Assembly: GCA_019113125.1 (NCBI GenBank)
Contig: DXIA01000094.1
Coordinates: 1 to 14,241, forward strand
Source: Candidatus Pygmaiobacter gallistercoris
GTDB lineage: Bacteria > Bacillota > Clostridia > Oscillospirales > Ruminococcaceae
Direction of reading: 5' to 3'
DNA: 14,241 nucleotides
The notes beneath the pieces were generated by a model. It saw nothing but the letters and a program-made list of their open reading frames with translations. It made no database searches and was not told the origin of the DNA. The position numbers and the translations under genes are program-made. Positions 6,449-13,702 of this stretch are shown here, one piece after another; positions within the stretch are counted from its first letter, which is position 1; each line of letters begins with the position of its first letter.

Positions 6449-7102
6449 CTATTTTTCCGCCCGCAGCGTGCGGGTGTCCCCCGCCCACCGGCGCAGCAGC
6501 CGGACCGATGAAAATCCCGCCGCCCGCAGCGCCCCGATCTCGTGTTCCACCGTCAGCGGGGTGTCGAAATGGTAGAACCCGCCGTCGGTGATCCCCTGCT
6601 CCTTTTTCAGCCGTGCGAGCTCGCAGAAGAGCCGCTGCTCCTCTGCATCCGACGGGGCGAAGTAGTCGGTGAGGAGAAAAAAGCCGTCCTTTTTGAGCGC
6701 CGCCGCAATTTTTCGGTACAGCCCGATCTTCTGCGCCGCCGGGAAATGGTGCAGCGACTCGACCGAGACCACCGCGTCATACCGCGCCTCCCCGAGCGGC
6801 AGATCAAAGTAGGAGCCCTGCCGGACGGTCACCGCGCGGTCTGCGAATTTTCTTTGCAGCGCGGCCAGCATCCCTTCGGCGAGGTCGATGCAGGTGACCC
6901 GGGCGGTGGGATTTTTCGCAAAGTAATATTCCAGCTCAAGCCCGGTCCCGCAGCCGAGATCGAGCACCTCGCTCCCCTCCCCCATCGGCAGGCAGCTTGC
7001 GGTAAACGGATAAAATTCCTCCGCCGCCGCGATCGCGGTCAGCTGGTGCTCCTCATAGCCCTCCAGCCGCCGATCAAAAAACTCTCCCATCCGCTCGAGC
7101 AT
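6449..7102 (-). CDS. Class I SAM-dependent methyltransferase
   Basis: A 217-residue Rossmann-fold methyltransferase. Motif I is EVLDLGCGTGLELEYY (DLGCGTG at 47-53), which binds S-adenosylmethionine. The acidic end of strand 2 appears in VTCIDLAEGML, with Asp contacting the ribose. YDAVVSVESLHHF is motif IV/post-motif, followed by KKDGFFLLTDYFAP. It belongs to the broad Methyltransf_25/11 group, whose substrates range from small molecules to quinones and tRNA; nothing here fixes the substrate. The ATG at 7102 has GGGGAGG 8 bases upstream, so I preferred it to the in-frame ATG at 7090. It follows the kinase-like gene after a strong terminator and has its own promoter, so it is probably a separate transcript. 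Its 3' side runs straight into the structured element. Confidence 0.88.
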   Translation of the reverse strand: MLERMGEFFDRRLEGYEEHQLTAIAAAEEFYPFTASCLPMGEGSEVLDLGCGTGLELEYYFAKNPTARVTCIDLAEGMLAALQRKFADRAVTVRQGSYFDLPLGEARYDAVVSVESLHHFPAAQKIGLYRKIAAALKKDGFFLLTDYFAPSDAEEQRLFCELARLKKEQGITDGGFYHFDTPLTVEHEIGALRAAGFSSVRLLRRWAGDTRTLRAEK

Positions 7103-7131
7103 TCTTTTATCCTCCCCGTTACTTTTTTCTC

Positions 7132-7160
7132 ATTCTACCAGAGCTTTTGCAAAAAGGCAA
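7132..7160 (-). promoter_or_regulatory. Sigma-A promoter for the methyltransferase gene
   Basis: Minus-strand TTGCCT (7160-7155), 17 bases, then TAGAAT (7137-7132). The -10 matches five of six consensus positions. The -35 box begins inside the T-tract of the preceding terminator, so one transcript ends almost where the next begins. Confidence 0.5.
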
Positions 7161-7197
7161 AAAAACACAGGGCAGCAGATTTCTCTGCTGCCCTGTG
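7159..7197 (-). terminator. Strong Rho-independent terminator after the kinase-like gene
   Basis: A perfect 13-bp stem (7166-7178 with 7185-7197) with a six-base loop, followed on the minus strand by T7 (7165-7159). It begins 6 bases beyond the stop codon of the PASTA protein. A T5 run on the other side (7201-7205) might give some activity in reverse. Confidence 0.93.
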
Positions 7198-7203
7198 CTG
7201 TTT

Positions 7204-8925
7204 TTATTCTGTCGTGACGGTGGAGCTGCTCTCGCTGTCGGTCGACGGAACCGACTCCGGTTCATCGGTTTGGGTCGGGGCACCCGCCATATAGACCGTA
7301 ATGGTGTCGCTCTCGAGGTTGAAGGTCGCACCGGGCTCAGGATTGCCGCCCACCGACAGTCCCTGCACCTGGGTGCCGTCGTTCTCGACCTCAATGATCT
7401 CGATCCGGTTGCGGGGGATGCCCACCCCGGTCAGCAGCGAGATGACGTCGCTGCTGGTCAGATTGAGGTACTGCGGCACCGTGACATACTGCGGGCCCTT
7501 GCTGACCACCAGGTCGATCCGGTTATCGCTGGGCAGCTCGGCCCCGGCGATCGGGGACTGGCTGATGACCACGCCCGCCGCAACGTTGTCCGAGTAGCTC
7601 TCGGTGACATTGAAGATATACTTCTGCTGGTAGGTGCCGTTTCCGGCAATCTGGCTGTAGGACTGCCCCTTGAAGTTCGGCACCGTCTCGGTCTCGGACT
7701 CCGGCGTCGGGGAGGGCGTCGCCTCAACCGACGAGGAGAGGGAGGAGGACTGCTCGGACGAGCTGTCCATCGACGAGGTCTGGGAGGAGCTGCCGCGCAC
7801 CGGCACCATCCCACGGATCAGCAGCCAGATGATCATCACGACGACCAGGCCCAGCGCGACGCAGCCGCCGATCAGCAGCGGCTTGTTGTCAAACAGCGTC
7901 TTCTCCGCCGCGGGCGCCTTCTTTTTGGGTGAGGCGACCGGGTTCATCACCCTTGTGGCCTCCATTTCACCGACCGGCTCGCCGATCAGCTCGCTCTGGA
8001 ACTCGGCCACCGTCTGGGTGCGCTGCTTGACGTCTCCCCACATCGCACGGTCGACCGCCTTCGAGATCGCGGCGGGCACATCCGCCCCGATCTGCCGCAG
8101 CGTCGGGCAGCCGTCCAGCCGGCCGGCGGTCGCCACCGGTGCGGTGCCGGCGAGCATCTTGTAGAAAACCGCAGCCAGCGAGTAGACGTCGGTGTAGGGT
8201 CCCTGAAACTCGGTGGTCGAGTACTGTTCCGGCGCGGAGTAGCCCTCATACAGGCAGGGCTTGAGCTCCGAGTTGAGGGAGCGCAGCGCCAGCGTGCCGT
8301 ATCCGGTCAGGAAGGAGCGGCCGTCCGGGGTGATCCGGATGTTGTCCGGACAGACGCCGCGGTGAATGATCCCCGCCCCGTGCAGGGTGGTCAGACCGGC
8401 GCAGACCGGCTCGAGCAGGTCATAACACCGCTCAAAGGAGAGCAGTTCGGTCTGCCGGTTGAGCCAGTTGTTCAGCGAGACGCTTTTGGTGTACTCCATC
8501 ACCGCGTAGACGGTGTTGTTCGCCTTGAACAGCGCCTCGACCTTCGCCAGACCCCGCAGCGGCTGCAGCTCCTTGAGGTTCTTGTAGAGGTCGACAAAAT
8601 CGACCAGCGTCGTCTTGTAGGGCACCTCGCTGCCCTGCTTGACCACGACGTTGCCCTCGTCGTCCCGCTTGGAACAGAGGGTGACCGGCAGATACTCCTT
8701 GATCAGCACCGGCAGACCGGACTGCTGGTCGATCGCCTCGTAGAGGATCCCCTCGCCGTCGACGTCGAGCACCTTGCCGATGACATACCGCTCGACGAGA
8801 TAGATCCCCTCCGGCAGGGTGCCGCCCGGATTGTTGTTCTCGCAGGCCGCCCCGCAGTGCGGGCAGCTGGTCGCGTCGGCCGGGAAGGTCTTCTCACACC
8901 CGGTGCAGAATTTTTCGTAGCTCAT
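7204..8925 (-). CDS. Zinc-ribbon, pseudokinase, PASTA membrane protein
   Basis: A 573-residue protein built in four parts. Residues 1-25 form a zinc ribbon with CxxC pairs at C7/C10 and C21/C24. Residues about 42-315 are a Ser/Thr kinase fold: a glycine-loop-like GKVLDVDGEG, a probable ATP-site lysine in VLIKEYLP (K76), and APE at 231-233. The catalytic loop reads HRGVCPDN (188-195), Gly replacing the Asp of HRD, and the DFG motif reads GYG (208-210). Loss of both aspartates suggests a pseudokinase. A single membrane span lies at about 351-372, then a Ser/Thr-rich linker, then two PASTA domains (about 413-477 and 480-548) outside the cell. PASTA domains of PknB/PrkC/Stk1 proteins sense muropeptides or lipid II. 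It starts 38 bases after yebC, with AAAGGGCGG before the ATG, and is probably co-transcribed with it. Likely role: envelope sensing through a non-catalytic cytoplasmic scaffold (inference). Confidence 0.92.
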   Translation of the reverse strand: MSYEKFCTGCEKTFPADATSCPHCGAACENNNPGGTLPEGIYLVERYVIGKVLDVDGEGILYEAIDQQSGLPVLIKEYLPVTLCSKRDDEGNVVVKQGSEVPYKTTLVDFVDLYKNLKELQPLRGLAKVEALFKANNTVYAVMEYTKSVSLNNWLNRQTELLSFERCYDLLEPVCAGLTTLHGAGIIHRGVCPDNIRITPDGRSFLTGYGTLALRSLNSELKPCLYEGYSAPEQYSTTEFQGPYTDVYSLAAVFYKMLAGTAPVATAGRLDGCPTLRQIGADVPAAISKAVDRAMWGDVKQRTQTVAEFQSELIGEPVGEMEATRVMNPVASPKKKAPAAEKTLFDNKPLLIGGCVALGLVVVMIIWLLIRGMVPVRGSSSQTSSMDSSSEQSSSLSSSVEATPSPTPESETETVPNFKGQSYSQIAGNGTYQQKYIFNVTESYSDNVAAGVVISQSPIAGAELPSDNRIDLVVSKGPQYVTVPQYLNLTSSDVISLLTGVGIPRNRIEIIEVENDGTQVQGLSVGGNPEPGATFNLESDTITVYMAGAPTQTDEPESVPSTDSESSSTVTTE

Positions 8926-8963
8926 ATCTTCCGCCCTTTCCTGAATTCAGGGTCTAGCCGACC

Positions 8964-9704
8964 TCACCGGTCGAGATCCTCTTCGTTTTCAAGATTGTGC
9001 CAGAAATTCTGGACGTCCTCGTCCTCCTCGAGCAGATCCAGCAGCTGGCCCATCCGCTTGAGGTCGTCGGGATCCGACAGGGTGACGGTGGTGGAGGGCA
9101 GGTACTGCACCTCGGCCGAGACAAAGCTGTATCCCTTGCCCTCGAGCGCCTCCCGGACATCGTGCAGGCCGTTGGGGTCGGTGGTGATCTGCATGTAATC
9201 CTCGCCGACATCGAAGTCCTCCGCCCCGACGTCAAAGCAGTCCTCCATCACCTTGTCCTCATCCAGCCCCTCGGCGTCGAGCAGCAGAATGCCCTTCTTG
9301 GTGAAGAGGAAGGAGACGCAGCCGTTGGTGCCCAGGCTGGCGCCGTACTTGTCGAACGCGTGGCGCAGGTTCGAGGCGGTCCGGTTGCGGTTGTCGGTCA
9401 GGGTCTCGACCATGACCGCGACGCCCGAGGGGCCATAGCCCTCGTACATGATGCTCTCGTAGTTGGTCTTGTCGTCGTCGCTGGCCTTCTTGATCGCGCG
9501 GTTGATGTTGTCGTTGGGCACATTGTTCGCCTTCGCCTTGGCGATGACGTCCCGCAGCTTGCCGTTGTTGGCGGGATCGGCGCCGCCGCCCTCCTTGACC
9601 GCGACCGCGATCTCACGAGCCATCTTGGTGAAGATGGCGGCCTTCGCGCCGTCGGTCTTCTCCTTCTTGCGCTTGATGTTGTTCCACTTTGAATGACCTG
9701 ACAT
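8964..9704 (-). CDS. yebC: YebC/TACO1-family protein
   Basis: A 246-residue protein, the family's normal size, with the signature N-terminus MSGHSKWNNIKRKK and the conserved NNVPNDNINRAIKKA segment and EGYGPSGVA motif. YebC was long annotated as a transcriptional regulator. Newer work on the YebC/TACO1 family supports a translation factor that relieves ribosome stalling, notably at proline-rich stretches; mitochondrial TACO1 supports COX1 translation. The start has GGAAGGAAGAG upstream. The gene leads a likely two-gene transcript with the PASTA pseudokinase. Its promoter lies in the last codons of the preceding methyltransferase gene. I see no unusual features in the protein. Confidence 0.96.
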   Translation of the reverse strand: MSGHSKWNNIKRKKEKTDGAKAAIFTKMAREIAVAVKEGGGADPANNGKLRDVIAKAKANNVPNDNINRAIKKASDDDKTNYESIMYEGYGPSGVAVMVETLTDNRNRTASNLRHAFDKYGASLGTNGCVSFLFTKKGILLLDAEGLDEDKVMEDCFDVGAEDFDVGEDYMQITTDPNGLHDVREALEGKGYSFVSAEVQYLPSTTVTLSDPDDLKRMGQLLDLLEEDEDVQNFWHNLENEEDLDR

Positions 9705-9734
9705 ACAACTCTTCCTTCCATATTCTTCCCGCCG

Positions 9735-9773
9735 CGGCGGGGACTTTGCGCCGGTGGTTTTTTGACCCCGCCG
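9735..9773 (-). other. Hairpin in the yebC leader
   Basis: An 8-bp GC-rich stem (9735-9742 with 9766-9773) with a 23-base loop sits in the roughly 130-base untranslated leader, shortly before the yebC ribosome binding site. There is no T-tract, so it is not a terminator. It may affect translation or be incidental to the high GC content. Confidence 0.3.
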
Positions 9774-9838
9774 GCCGGGATTCCTCGCGTTGGCGCGGCC
9801 CGCCCCTCTTGTTCGGCCGACAGCGCCTTAACTTTATT

Positions 9839-9867
9839 AGTGTATCACAAAACCACAATTATTTCAA
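9839..9867 (-). promoter_or_regulatory. Sigma-A promoter for yebC
   Basis: Minus-strand TTGAAA (9867-9862), 17 bases, then TACACT (9844-9839). The -35 matches five of six positions and overlaps the last codons of the upstream methyltransferase gene, whose stop codon (9861-9859) is inside the spacer. No clear terminator separates the two genes, so read-through may add to expression. Confidence 0.55.
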
Positions 9868-11232
9868 ATTTCTCAGGCCCTTGGGGTAGTGGTTTTTGAC
9901 CCTTCCCCCGCCGGCCTTGCCCATCCCGAGCGGAAAGCCCGAGACGGTCACCGCGACCCAGCCCGAAACGGACGGATCGGCGGCGATCTCCTCTCCCCGC
10001 AGCCAGCCGGCGGTGCGGGGGTCCTCCGGCACAAGGTCCAGCCGGTTTGCCGCCCGCGCGCCGCAGGCCATGTAGAGACTGTGAGCCGGCTCAAACCGGG
10101 TCCTGCCCCGCCCCCGCACCAGCTCGCCCGCCGCGACCCCGGTCCGCAGCACCCGCAGCCCTTTCGGCAGCGCGACCTCCGCTTTCGGCAGCAGCACCAC
10201 CCGGTCCCCCGCGAGGGCGAAGGGCTCCTGCGCGAGGTCCGGGAACTGCTCGGCGAAGAACGCCGCCGCGGGCTCCGGCAGCTTTTTGGGGCAGAGTTTT
10301 CCCTTTGCCGGCAGCGCGGCAGAAGCGTCCCCCGCCTTGCGCAGCCGGGCCATGAACTGGCCCTCGCCGCCGTGGACCGGGTAGATCCGCCGGACCTTTT
10401 CGGTCTCGATCTCCCCCTCGACACAGCAGGAGGGGTGCCCCGCGCAGCCGAAGGAGACCCCGACATCCTCGAGCAAAAACTCAGGGTGGGCGCGCAGGAA
10501 CCAGCCGACCGTCCCCTCGTTCTCCTCGGGGGAGAAGGTGCAGGTCGAGTAGACCAGCACCCCGCCCGGCCGCAGTGCCGGCGCGATCGCGTCAAGCAGA
10601 CTGCGCTGCAGCGCGGCGCAGCTCTCGATCAGTTTCTGGCTGTGCTGGGCGAGGGCCGCCTCCTCCCGCCGGAACATCCCCTCCCCGCTGCAGGGCGCAT
10701 CGACCAGAATCCGGTCAAACCCCTCGGGAAAGGCGGCGGCGAGCCGCTCGGCGCTCTCGTTGGTGACCATCGCACCCCGCACCCCGAGCCGCTCGAGGTT
10801 CGAGAGCAGTGCGCCGCACCGCTTGGCGGTGAACTCGTTCGAGATCAGCAGCCCCTCGCCCCCGAGGGCGGCGGCGAGCTGGGCGGATTTGCCCCCCGGC
10901 GCGGCGCAGAGGTCCAGCACCCGCTCCCCCGGCTGCACCCCGAGCAGCGGGGCCGGCGCACTGGCCGAGGGCTCCTGCAGATAGTAGACCCCGGCGTGGT
11001 GGTAGGGGTGCAGTCCCGGCCGGACCGCGGGATCCAGGATCCGGAATCCGGCGGCGCAGAAGGGACTTTTCTCGACCGGAAAGGGGGCGAGGGCGGCAAA
11101 CTGCGCGGCCGAGAGCCGCAGCCCGTTGACCGTCAGCCCCTTCGAGAGCGGCGCATCGCCGGGGAAATAGGCGGCATACCCGCCCTCGAGCAGCCGGTCG
11201 CAGCGCTCGATAAAAAACGAGGTGGCCTGCAC
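9859..11232 (-). CDS. RsmF-like NOL1/NOP2/sun rRNA cytosine-C5 methyltransferase
   Basis: A 457-residue RNA m5C methyltransferase. The SAM-binding motif DLCAAPGGKS is at 107-116, motif IV DAPCSGEGMFR at 178-188, and motif VI STCTFSPEEN at 229-238. The two cysteines used by this family are C181 (product release) and C231 (nucleophile). The length and the extra C-terminal domain fit the YebU/RsmF branch, which modifies 16S rRNA, more than the shorter RsmB. The exact target base is not determinable here. I placed the start at GTG 11232 because AAAGGAGGT lies 5 bases before it and the protein then begins with the family's usual FxxRxxxLL segment. The frame stays open 96 bases further to an ATG at 11328, but that ATG has no ribosome binding site and adds non-conserved sequence. 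The gene is divergent from the small plus-strand gene. Confidence 0.93.
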   Translation of the reverse strand: MQATSFFIERCDRLLEGGYAAYFPGDAPLSKGLTVNGLRLSAAQFAALAPFPVEKSPFCAAGFRILDPAVRPGLHPYHHAGVYYLQEPSASAPAPLLGVQPGERVLDLCAAPGGKSAQLAAALGGEGLLISNEFTAKRCGALLSNLERLGVRGAMVTNESAERLAAAFPEGFDRILVDAPCSGEGMFRREEAALAQHSQKLIESCAALQRSLLDAIAPALRPGGVLVYSTCTFSPEENEGTVGWFLRAHPEFLLEDVGVSFGCAGHPSCCVEGEIETEKVRRIYPVHGGEGQFMARLRKAGDASAALPAKGKLCPKKLPEPAAAFFAEQFPDLAQEPFALAGDRVVLLPKAEVALPKGLRVLRTGVAAGELVRGRGRTRFEPAHSLYMACGARAANRLDLVPEDPRTAGWLRGEEIAADPSVSGWVAVTVSGFPLGMGKAGGGRVKNHYPKGLRNLK

Positions 11233-11270
11233 GCCGCACCTCCTTTCCAGAATTTCCAGTTCCAACCGGC

Positions 11271-11300
11271 CGTATAAAGCGGCGCGGCGGGAAGATACTA
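11271..11300 (+). promoter_or_regulatory. Possible forespore-type (sigma-G/F) promoter for the small gene
   Basis: CGTATA (11271-11276), a 17-base spacer, then GATACTA (11294-11300) resembles the Bacillus sigma-G pattern (TGAATA or similar, 17-18 bases, CATACTA), matching 6 of 7 positions in the -10. A sigma-A reading of the area is weaker. Such short motifs occur by chance, so this is suggestive only. Confidence 0.33.
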
Positions 11301-11332
11301 AGCCCAGAGAGAACGGCTCCGCATCCAAAAGG

Positions 11333-11378
11333 GATCCGCTGCCGGGCTCTTGACGCCCGGCCCCTGGTCAGGCGGATC
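11333..11378 (+). other. Two-tier hairpin in the leader of the small gene
   Basis: GATCCGC (11333-11339) pairs with GCGGATC (11372-11378), and inside it GCCGGGC (11341-11347) pairs with GCCCGGC (11355-11361), leaving a seven-base loop and an asymmetric bulge. It lies 12 bases before the AAAGGAGG site and has no T-tract. It could stabilise the message or regulate translation, or be part of the divergent promoter region. Confidence 0.45.
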
Positions 11379-11408
11379 ACCATTCAGGGAAAGGAGGCCG
11401 TTTTAATC

Positions 11409-11558
11409 ATGGAGAACAAGACCCAGAACAAGACGCAGAACAAGATGGAGAACAAAACCCAGAACAAGACCCAGAACAGCGTGGGCCGCACCAGCAGCCG
11501 CACCAGTTCCAAGACCCAGAACGCCCGCACCAGCCGCGGTGCGAAGGATTGCCGCTAA
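11409..11558 (+). CDS. Small basic Asn/Lys/Thr/Gln-repeat protein (49 aa)
   Basis: An ATG with AAAGGAGG 11 bases upstream opens a 49-residue frame ending at TAA, followed 26 bases later by a strong terminator. It is therefore a complete transcription unit despite its size. The first half consists of tandem NKTQ/ENKTQ units (MENKTQNKTQ, then a variant with Met-Glu), and the second is rich in Arg, Thr and Ser, ending KDCR with a single cysteine. It is strongly basic, low-complexity, and has no membrane segment or signal peptide. Similar short Asn/Gln/Lys-rich proteins occur in spore formers, including gamma-type small acid-soluble spore proteins, but I see no direct homology. With the possible forespore promoter, a spore or nucleic-acid-associated role is a guess. 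It is the only complete plus-strand gene in the window. Confidence 0.72.
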   Translation: MENKTQNKTQNKMENKTQNKTQNSVGRTSSRTSSKTQNARTSRGAKDCR

Positions 11559-11584
11559 CAGAGAAACTTAAAACTGCGGCAGCT

Positions 11585-11621
11585 GCCGCCCGGACCACAC
11601 CGGCCCGGGCGGCCTTTTTTT
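11585..11621 (+). terminator. Rho-independent terminator after the small gene
   Basis: GCCGCCCGG (11585-11593) pairs with CCGGGCGGC (11605-11613), followed by C and T7 (11615-11621). It ends 5 bases before the mrnC stop codon on the other strand. In the minus direction the nearest T-run is about 10 bases away, so it mainly serves the plus strand. Confidence 0.9.
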
Positions 11622-11626
11622 ATTTC

Positions 11627-12043
11627 TCATTCCGCCATCCAGAGGGGGGCGAACTGCTGCCAGACCGCGTCGAACAGCACCCGGATCCGCTCGTTCTGTC
11701 CGGTCAGGTAGAGGTAGCCCAGCAGGCACTCAAAGCCGGTTGAGGCGCGGTACTCCTCGGGGGAGGCGTGTTTCGAGACGGTCGCCTTGCTGGCATTCTT
11801 GCCCCGCCGCACCAGATCCTTCTCCTGCTCGGTGAGCATCGGCTCGAGGAACTGCAGCGCCTCAAACTGCCCCTTCGCGCTGACAAAACGCACCGCCCGG
11901 CCGTGCAGCCGGCCCGGCTGCAGCCGGGTGCGCTCGACCTCCCGGGCGCGGACCAGCAGCTCATAGACCCCGTCCCCGACAAAGGCGAGCGCCAGCGGGC
12001 TGTGCTCCCGCACATCGATCTGATTTTCCGTCTCAAACAGCAA
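11627..12043 (-). CDS. mrnC: Mini-ribonuclease 3
   Basis: A 138-residue protein consisting of only an RNase III catalytic domain, without a double-stranded RNA-binding domain. This is the Mini-III family, which in Bacillus trims the ends of 23S rRNA precursor. The signature is ALAFVGDGVYELLVR (19-32), where D24 matches the catalytic aspartate, and E105 in GFECLLGYLYL is the likely second metal-binding acid. The start is TTG at 12043. It is supported by AAAGGAG 9 bases upstream and by the absence of any ATG before the conserved core. It begins 20 bases after the obg stop codon and ends the ribosome-related operon. In Bacillus mrnC lies beside cysS; here it is joined to obg instead. Confidence 0.93.
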   Translation of the reverse strand: MLFETENQIDVREHSPLALAFVGDGVYELLVRAREVERTRLQPGRLHGRAVRFVSAKGQFEALQFLEPMLTEQEKDLVRRGKNASKATVSKHASPEEYRASTGFECLLGYLYLTGQNERIRVLFDAVWQQFAPLWMAE

Positions 12044-12063
12044 CCGCGCTCTCTCCTTTCCGG

Positions 12064-13329
12064 TCAGAACAGATAGTCAAACTCGTACTCGCCGATCCGG
12101 ACGGTGTCCCCCTCCTTGACCCCGAGCGCGACCAGTTTGTCCAGCACCCCGAGATCGGACAGCTGGGTCTGGAAGTACTGCAAGCTCTCGTAGTCCTCGA
12201 CGTCGCTGCCCTCAAGGATCCGCTCGAGCCAGGGCGCGTCGACGAAGAAACTGCCGTCCTCCTCTTTGCGGACGGTGAACTCCCGCGCGTCGCGGGGGGC
12301 CGGCTTGACATAGTCGGGGGTGAAGACCGCAACCGGCGGCAGCTCCTTCAGTTTCTCAAAGACGATGCCGGGCAGCTTGTCCAGCCCCTTGCCGGTGGCG
12401 GCGCTGATCGGCAGAAAGTCGTACCCTTGTGCCCGGACAAACTGCTCAAAGTCCGCGACCTGCTCGGGGGTGGCGATGTCGCACTTGTTGCCCAGCACGA
12501 TCTGGGGGCGCTGCGCCAGCACCGGGGAGAACTGTGCGAGCTCCCGGTTGATCTTGACAAAGTCGTCCTGCGGGTCTCTCCCCTCGCAGCCTGAGACGTC
12601 GACGACATGCAGCAGCAGCCGGCAGCGCTCGACATGGCGCAGAAAGTCGTGCCCCAGGCCGATCCCCTCCGACGCGCCCTCGATCAGGCCGGGGATGTCC
12701 GCCGCGACAAAGCTCGCCTCCTCCCCCACCCGGACCACCCCGAGCACCGGGGAGAGGGTGGTGAAGTGGTAGTTTGCGATCTTCGGCCGGGCGGCCGAGA
12801 TCCGGGAGAGGGTGGTGCTCTTGCCGACATTCGGGAACCCGATCAGCCCGACGTCGGCGATCAGCTTGAGCTCGAGCTGGACGGTCAGCTCCTCCCCCGG
12901 CAGCCCCGGCTTTGCAAACCGGGGGATCTGGCGGGTCGGGGTGGCAAAGTGCCGGTTGCCGAGGCCGCCCCGGCCGCCCTTTGCGACGACGACCGGCTCC
13001 TCCCCCGAGATATCGGCGATCAGCCCGCCGGTCTCGGCGTCCTTGACCAGGGTGCCGCGGGGCACCCGGATCACGAGATCCGCACCGGATTTGCCGTAGC
13101 AGTTCGCGCCCCGGCCATTCTCCCCGTTTGCGGCGACATACTTGCGCTTGTATCGGAAGTCCATCAGGGTGGACAGGTTCGGGTCGGCGACGAACAGCAC
13201 GTCCCCGCCCCGGCCGCCGTCCCCGCCGTCCGGCCCGCCGGCCGCCACATACTTCTCCCGGCGGAAGGAGACCGCGCCGTCCCCGCCCTTGCCGGCTTTG
13301 ATCGTAATTTTTGCCACGTCCACGAACAT
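12064..13329 (-). CDS. obg: Obg GTPase (ribosome assembly and stress)
   Basis: A 421-residue Obg/CgtA protein. The glycine-rich Obg domain occupies about 1-158, with GKGGDGAVSFRREK and repeated GG turns. The G domain follows: G1 GFPNVGKS (164-171), switch I threonines at 190-191, G3 DIPG (211-214), G4 NKCD (281-284) and G5 SAA (309-311). A C-terminal OCT domain (about 345-421) has the ILEGSDVEDYESLQYF pattern typical of Gram-positive Obg. Obg binds the 50S subunit late in assembly and responds to guanine nucleotides and ppGpp. The start has GGAGGTGA 6 bases upstream. It follows rpmA after 103 bases that include an attenuator-like hairpin, so its level may be set below that of the ribosomal proteins. 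Confidence 0.98.
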   Translation of the reverse strand: MFVDVAKITIKAGKGGDGAVSFRREKYVAAGGPDGGDGGRGGDVLFVADPNLSTLMDFRYKRKYVAANGENGRGANCYGKSGADLVIRVPRGTLVKDAETGGLIADISGEEPVVVAKGGRGGLGNRHFATPTRQIPRFAKPGLPGEELTVQLELKLIADVGLIGFPNVGKSTTLSRISAARPKIANYHFTTLSPVLGVVRVGEEASFVAADIPGLIEGASEGIGLGHDFLRHVERCRLLLHVVDVSGCEGRDPQDDFVKINRELAQFSPVLAQRPQIVLGNKCDIATPEQVADFEQFVRAQGYDFLPISAATGKGLDKLPGIVFEKLKELPPVAVFTPDYVKPAPRDAREFTVRKEEDGSFFVDAPWLERILEGSDVEDYESLQYFQTQLSDLGVLDKLVALGVKEGDTVRIGEYEFDYLF

Positions 13330-13372
13330 GGGCCGTCACCTCCATCTGCCATTCTGCCCGAAAAGGGGCGGT

Positions 13373-13418
13373 AAAAAACGGAAAAGGGGCGAAAACGCTG
13401 CCGCGTTTTTGCCCCCTT
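13373..13418 (-). terminator. Terminator or attenuator between rpmA and obg
   Basis: On the minus strand, 13418-13403 pairs with 13398-13384 (a 6-bp and a 7-bp helix with a small internal mismatch, four-base loop). TTCCG and then T6 (13378-13373) follow. It lies inside an operon, with no obvious promoter between it and obg, so partial read-through is the simplest explanation. Confidence 0.75.
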
Positions 13419-13432
13419 GTTCCAGTTGTCTG

Positions 13433-13684
13433 TTACTGCTTGACGCTGACCCGCTTGCGGTCCTTGCCGAAGCGCTCGAAACGGACCACGCCATCGGTGA
13501 GGGCAAACAGGGTGTCGTCGCTGCCGTGACCCACATTCTCACCCGGGTGGATATGGGTGCCGCGCTGACGAACCAGAATGTTGCCGGCCAGAACCCGCTG
13601 GCCGTCGGCACGCTTGACGCCGAGACGCTTGGACTCGGAATCGCGGCCGTTCTTAGTGGAGCCTACGCCTTTTTTATGTGCCAT
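13433..13684 (-). CDS. rpmA: 50S ribosomal protein L27
   Basis: An 83-residue L27, which reaches toward the peptidyl transferase centre with its N-terminus. Conserved segments include [20 protein letters not shown], the [12 protein letters not shown] strand and HPGENVGHG. It begins directly with [10 protein letters not shown], as in Gram-negative L27. It lacks the roughly nine-residue extension (ending in FF or similar before A/S) that many Firmicutes L27 carry and that is cut off by the Prp protease. AGGAGGTG lies 8 bases before the ATG. It starts 18 bases after rplU, leaving no room for the prp (ysxB) gene that often lies between them. Confidence 0.98.
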   Translation of the reverse strand: MAHKKGVGSTKNGRDSESKRLGVKRADGQRVLAGNILVRQRGTHIHPGENVGHGSDDTLFALTDGVVRFERFGKDRKRVSVKQ

Positions 13685-13702
13685 GCTGTTTACACCTCCT
13701 GC

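Noticed and set aside
6020..6591. Several short open frames inside the structured element (both strands)
   Set aside because: They lack ribosome binding sites and conserved motifs, and their sequence is explained by the paired stems.
9889..11277. A 462-codon plus-strand open frame opposite the RsmF-like gene
   Set aside because: It is antisense to a gene with clear family motifs, has a Pro/Arg/Gly-heavy composition typical of GC-rich shadows, and has no ribosome binding site or recognisable domain.
11233..11328. A 32-codon N-terminal extension of the RsmF-like protein, from an ATG at 11328
   Set aside because: No ribosome binding site precedes that ATG, whereas GTG 11232 has AAAGGAGGT at ideal spacing and gives the usual family N-terminus.
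11409..11475. Short tandem DNA repeats that might be a CRISPR-like or satellite array
   Set aside because: The repetition follows codons for NKTQ units in a frame with proper start and stop signals; there are no spacers.
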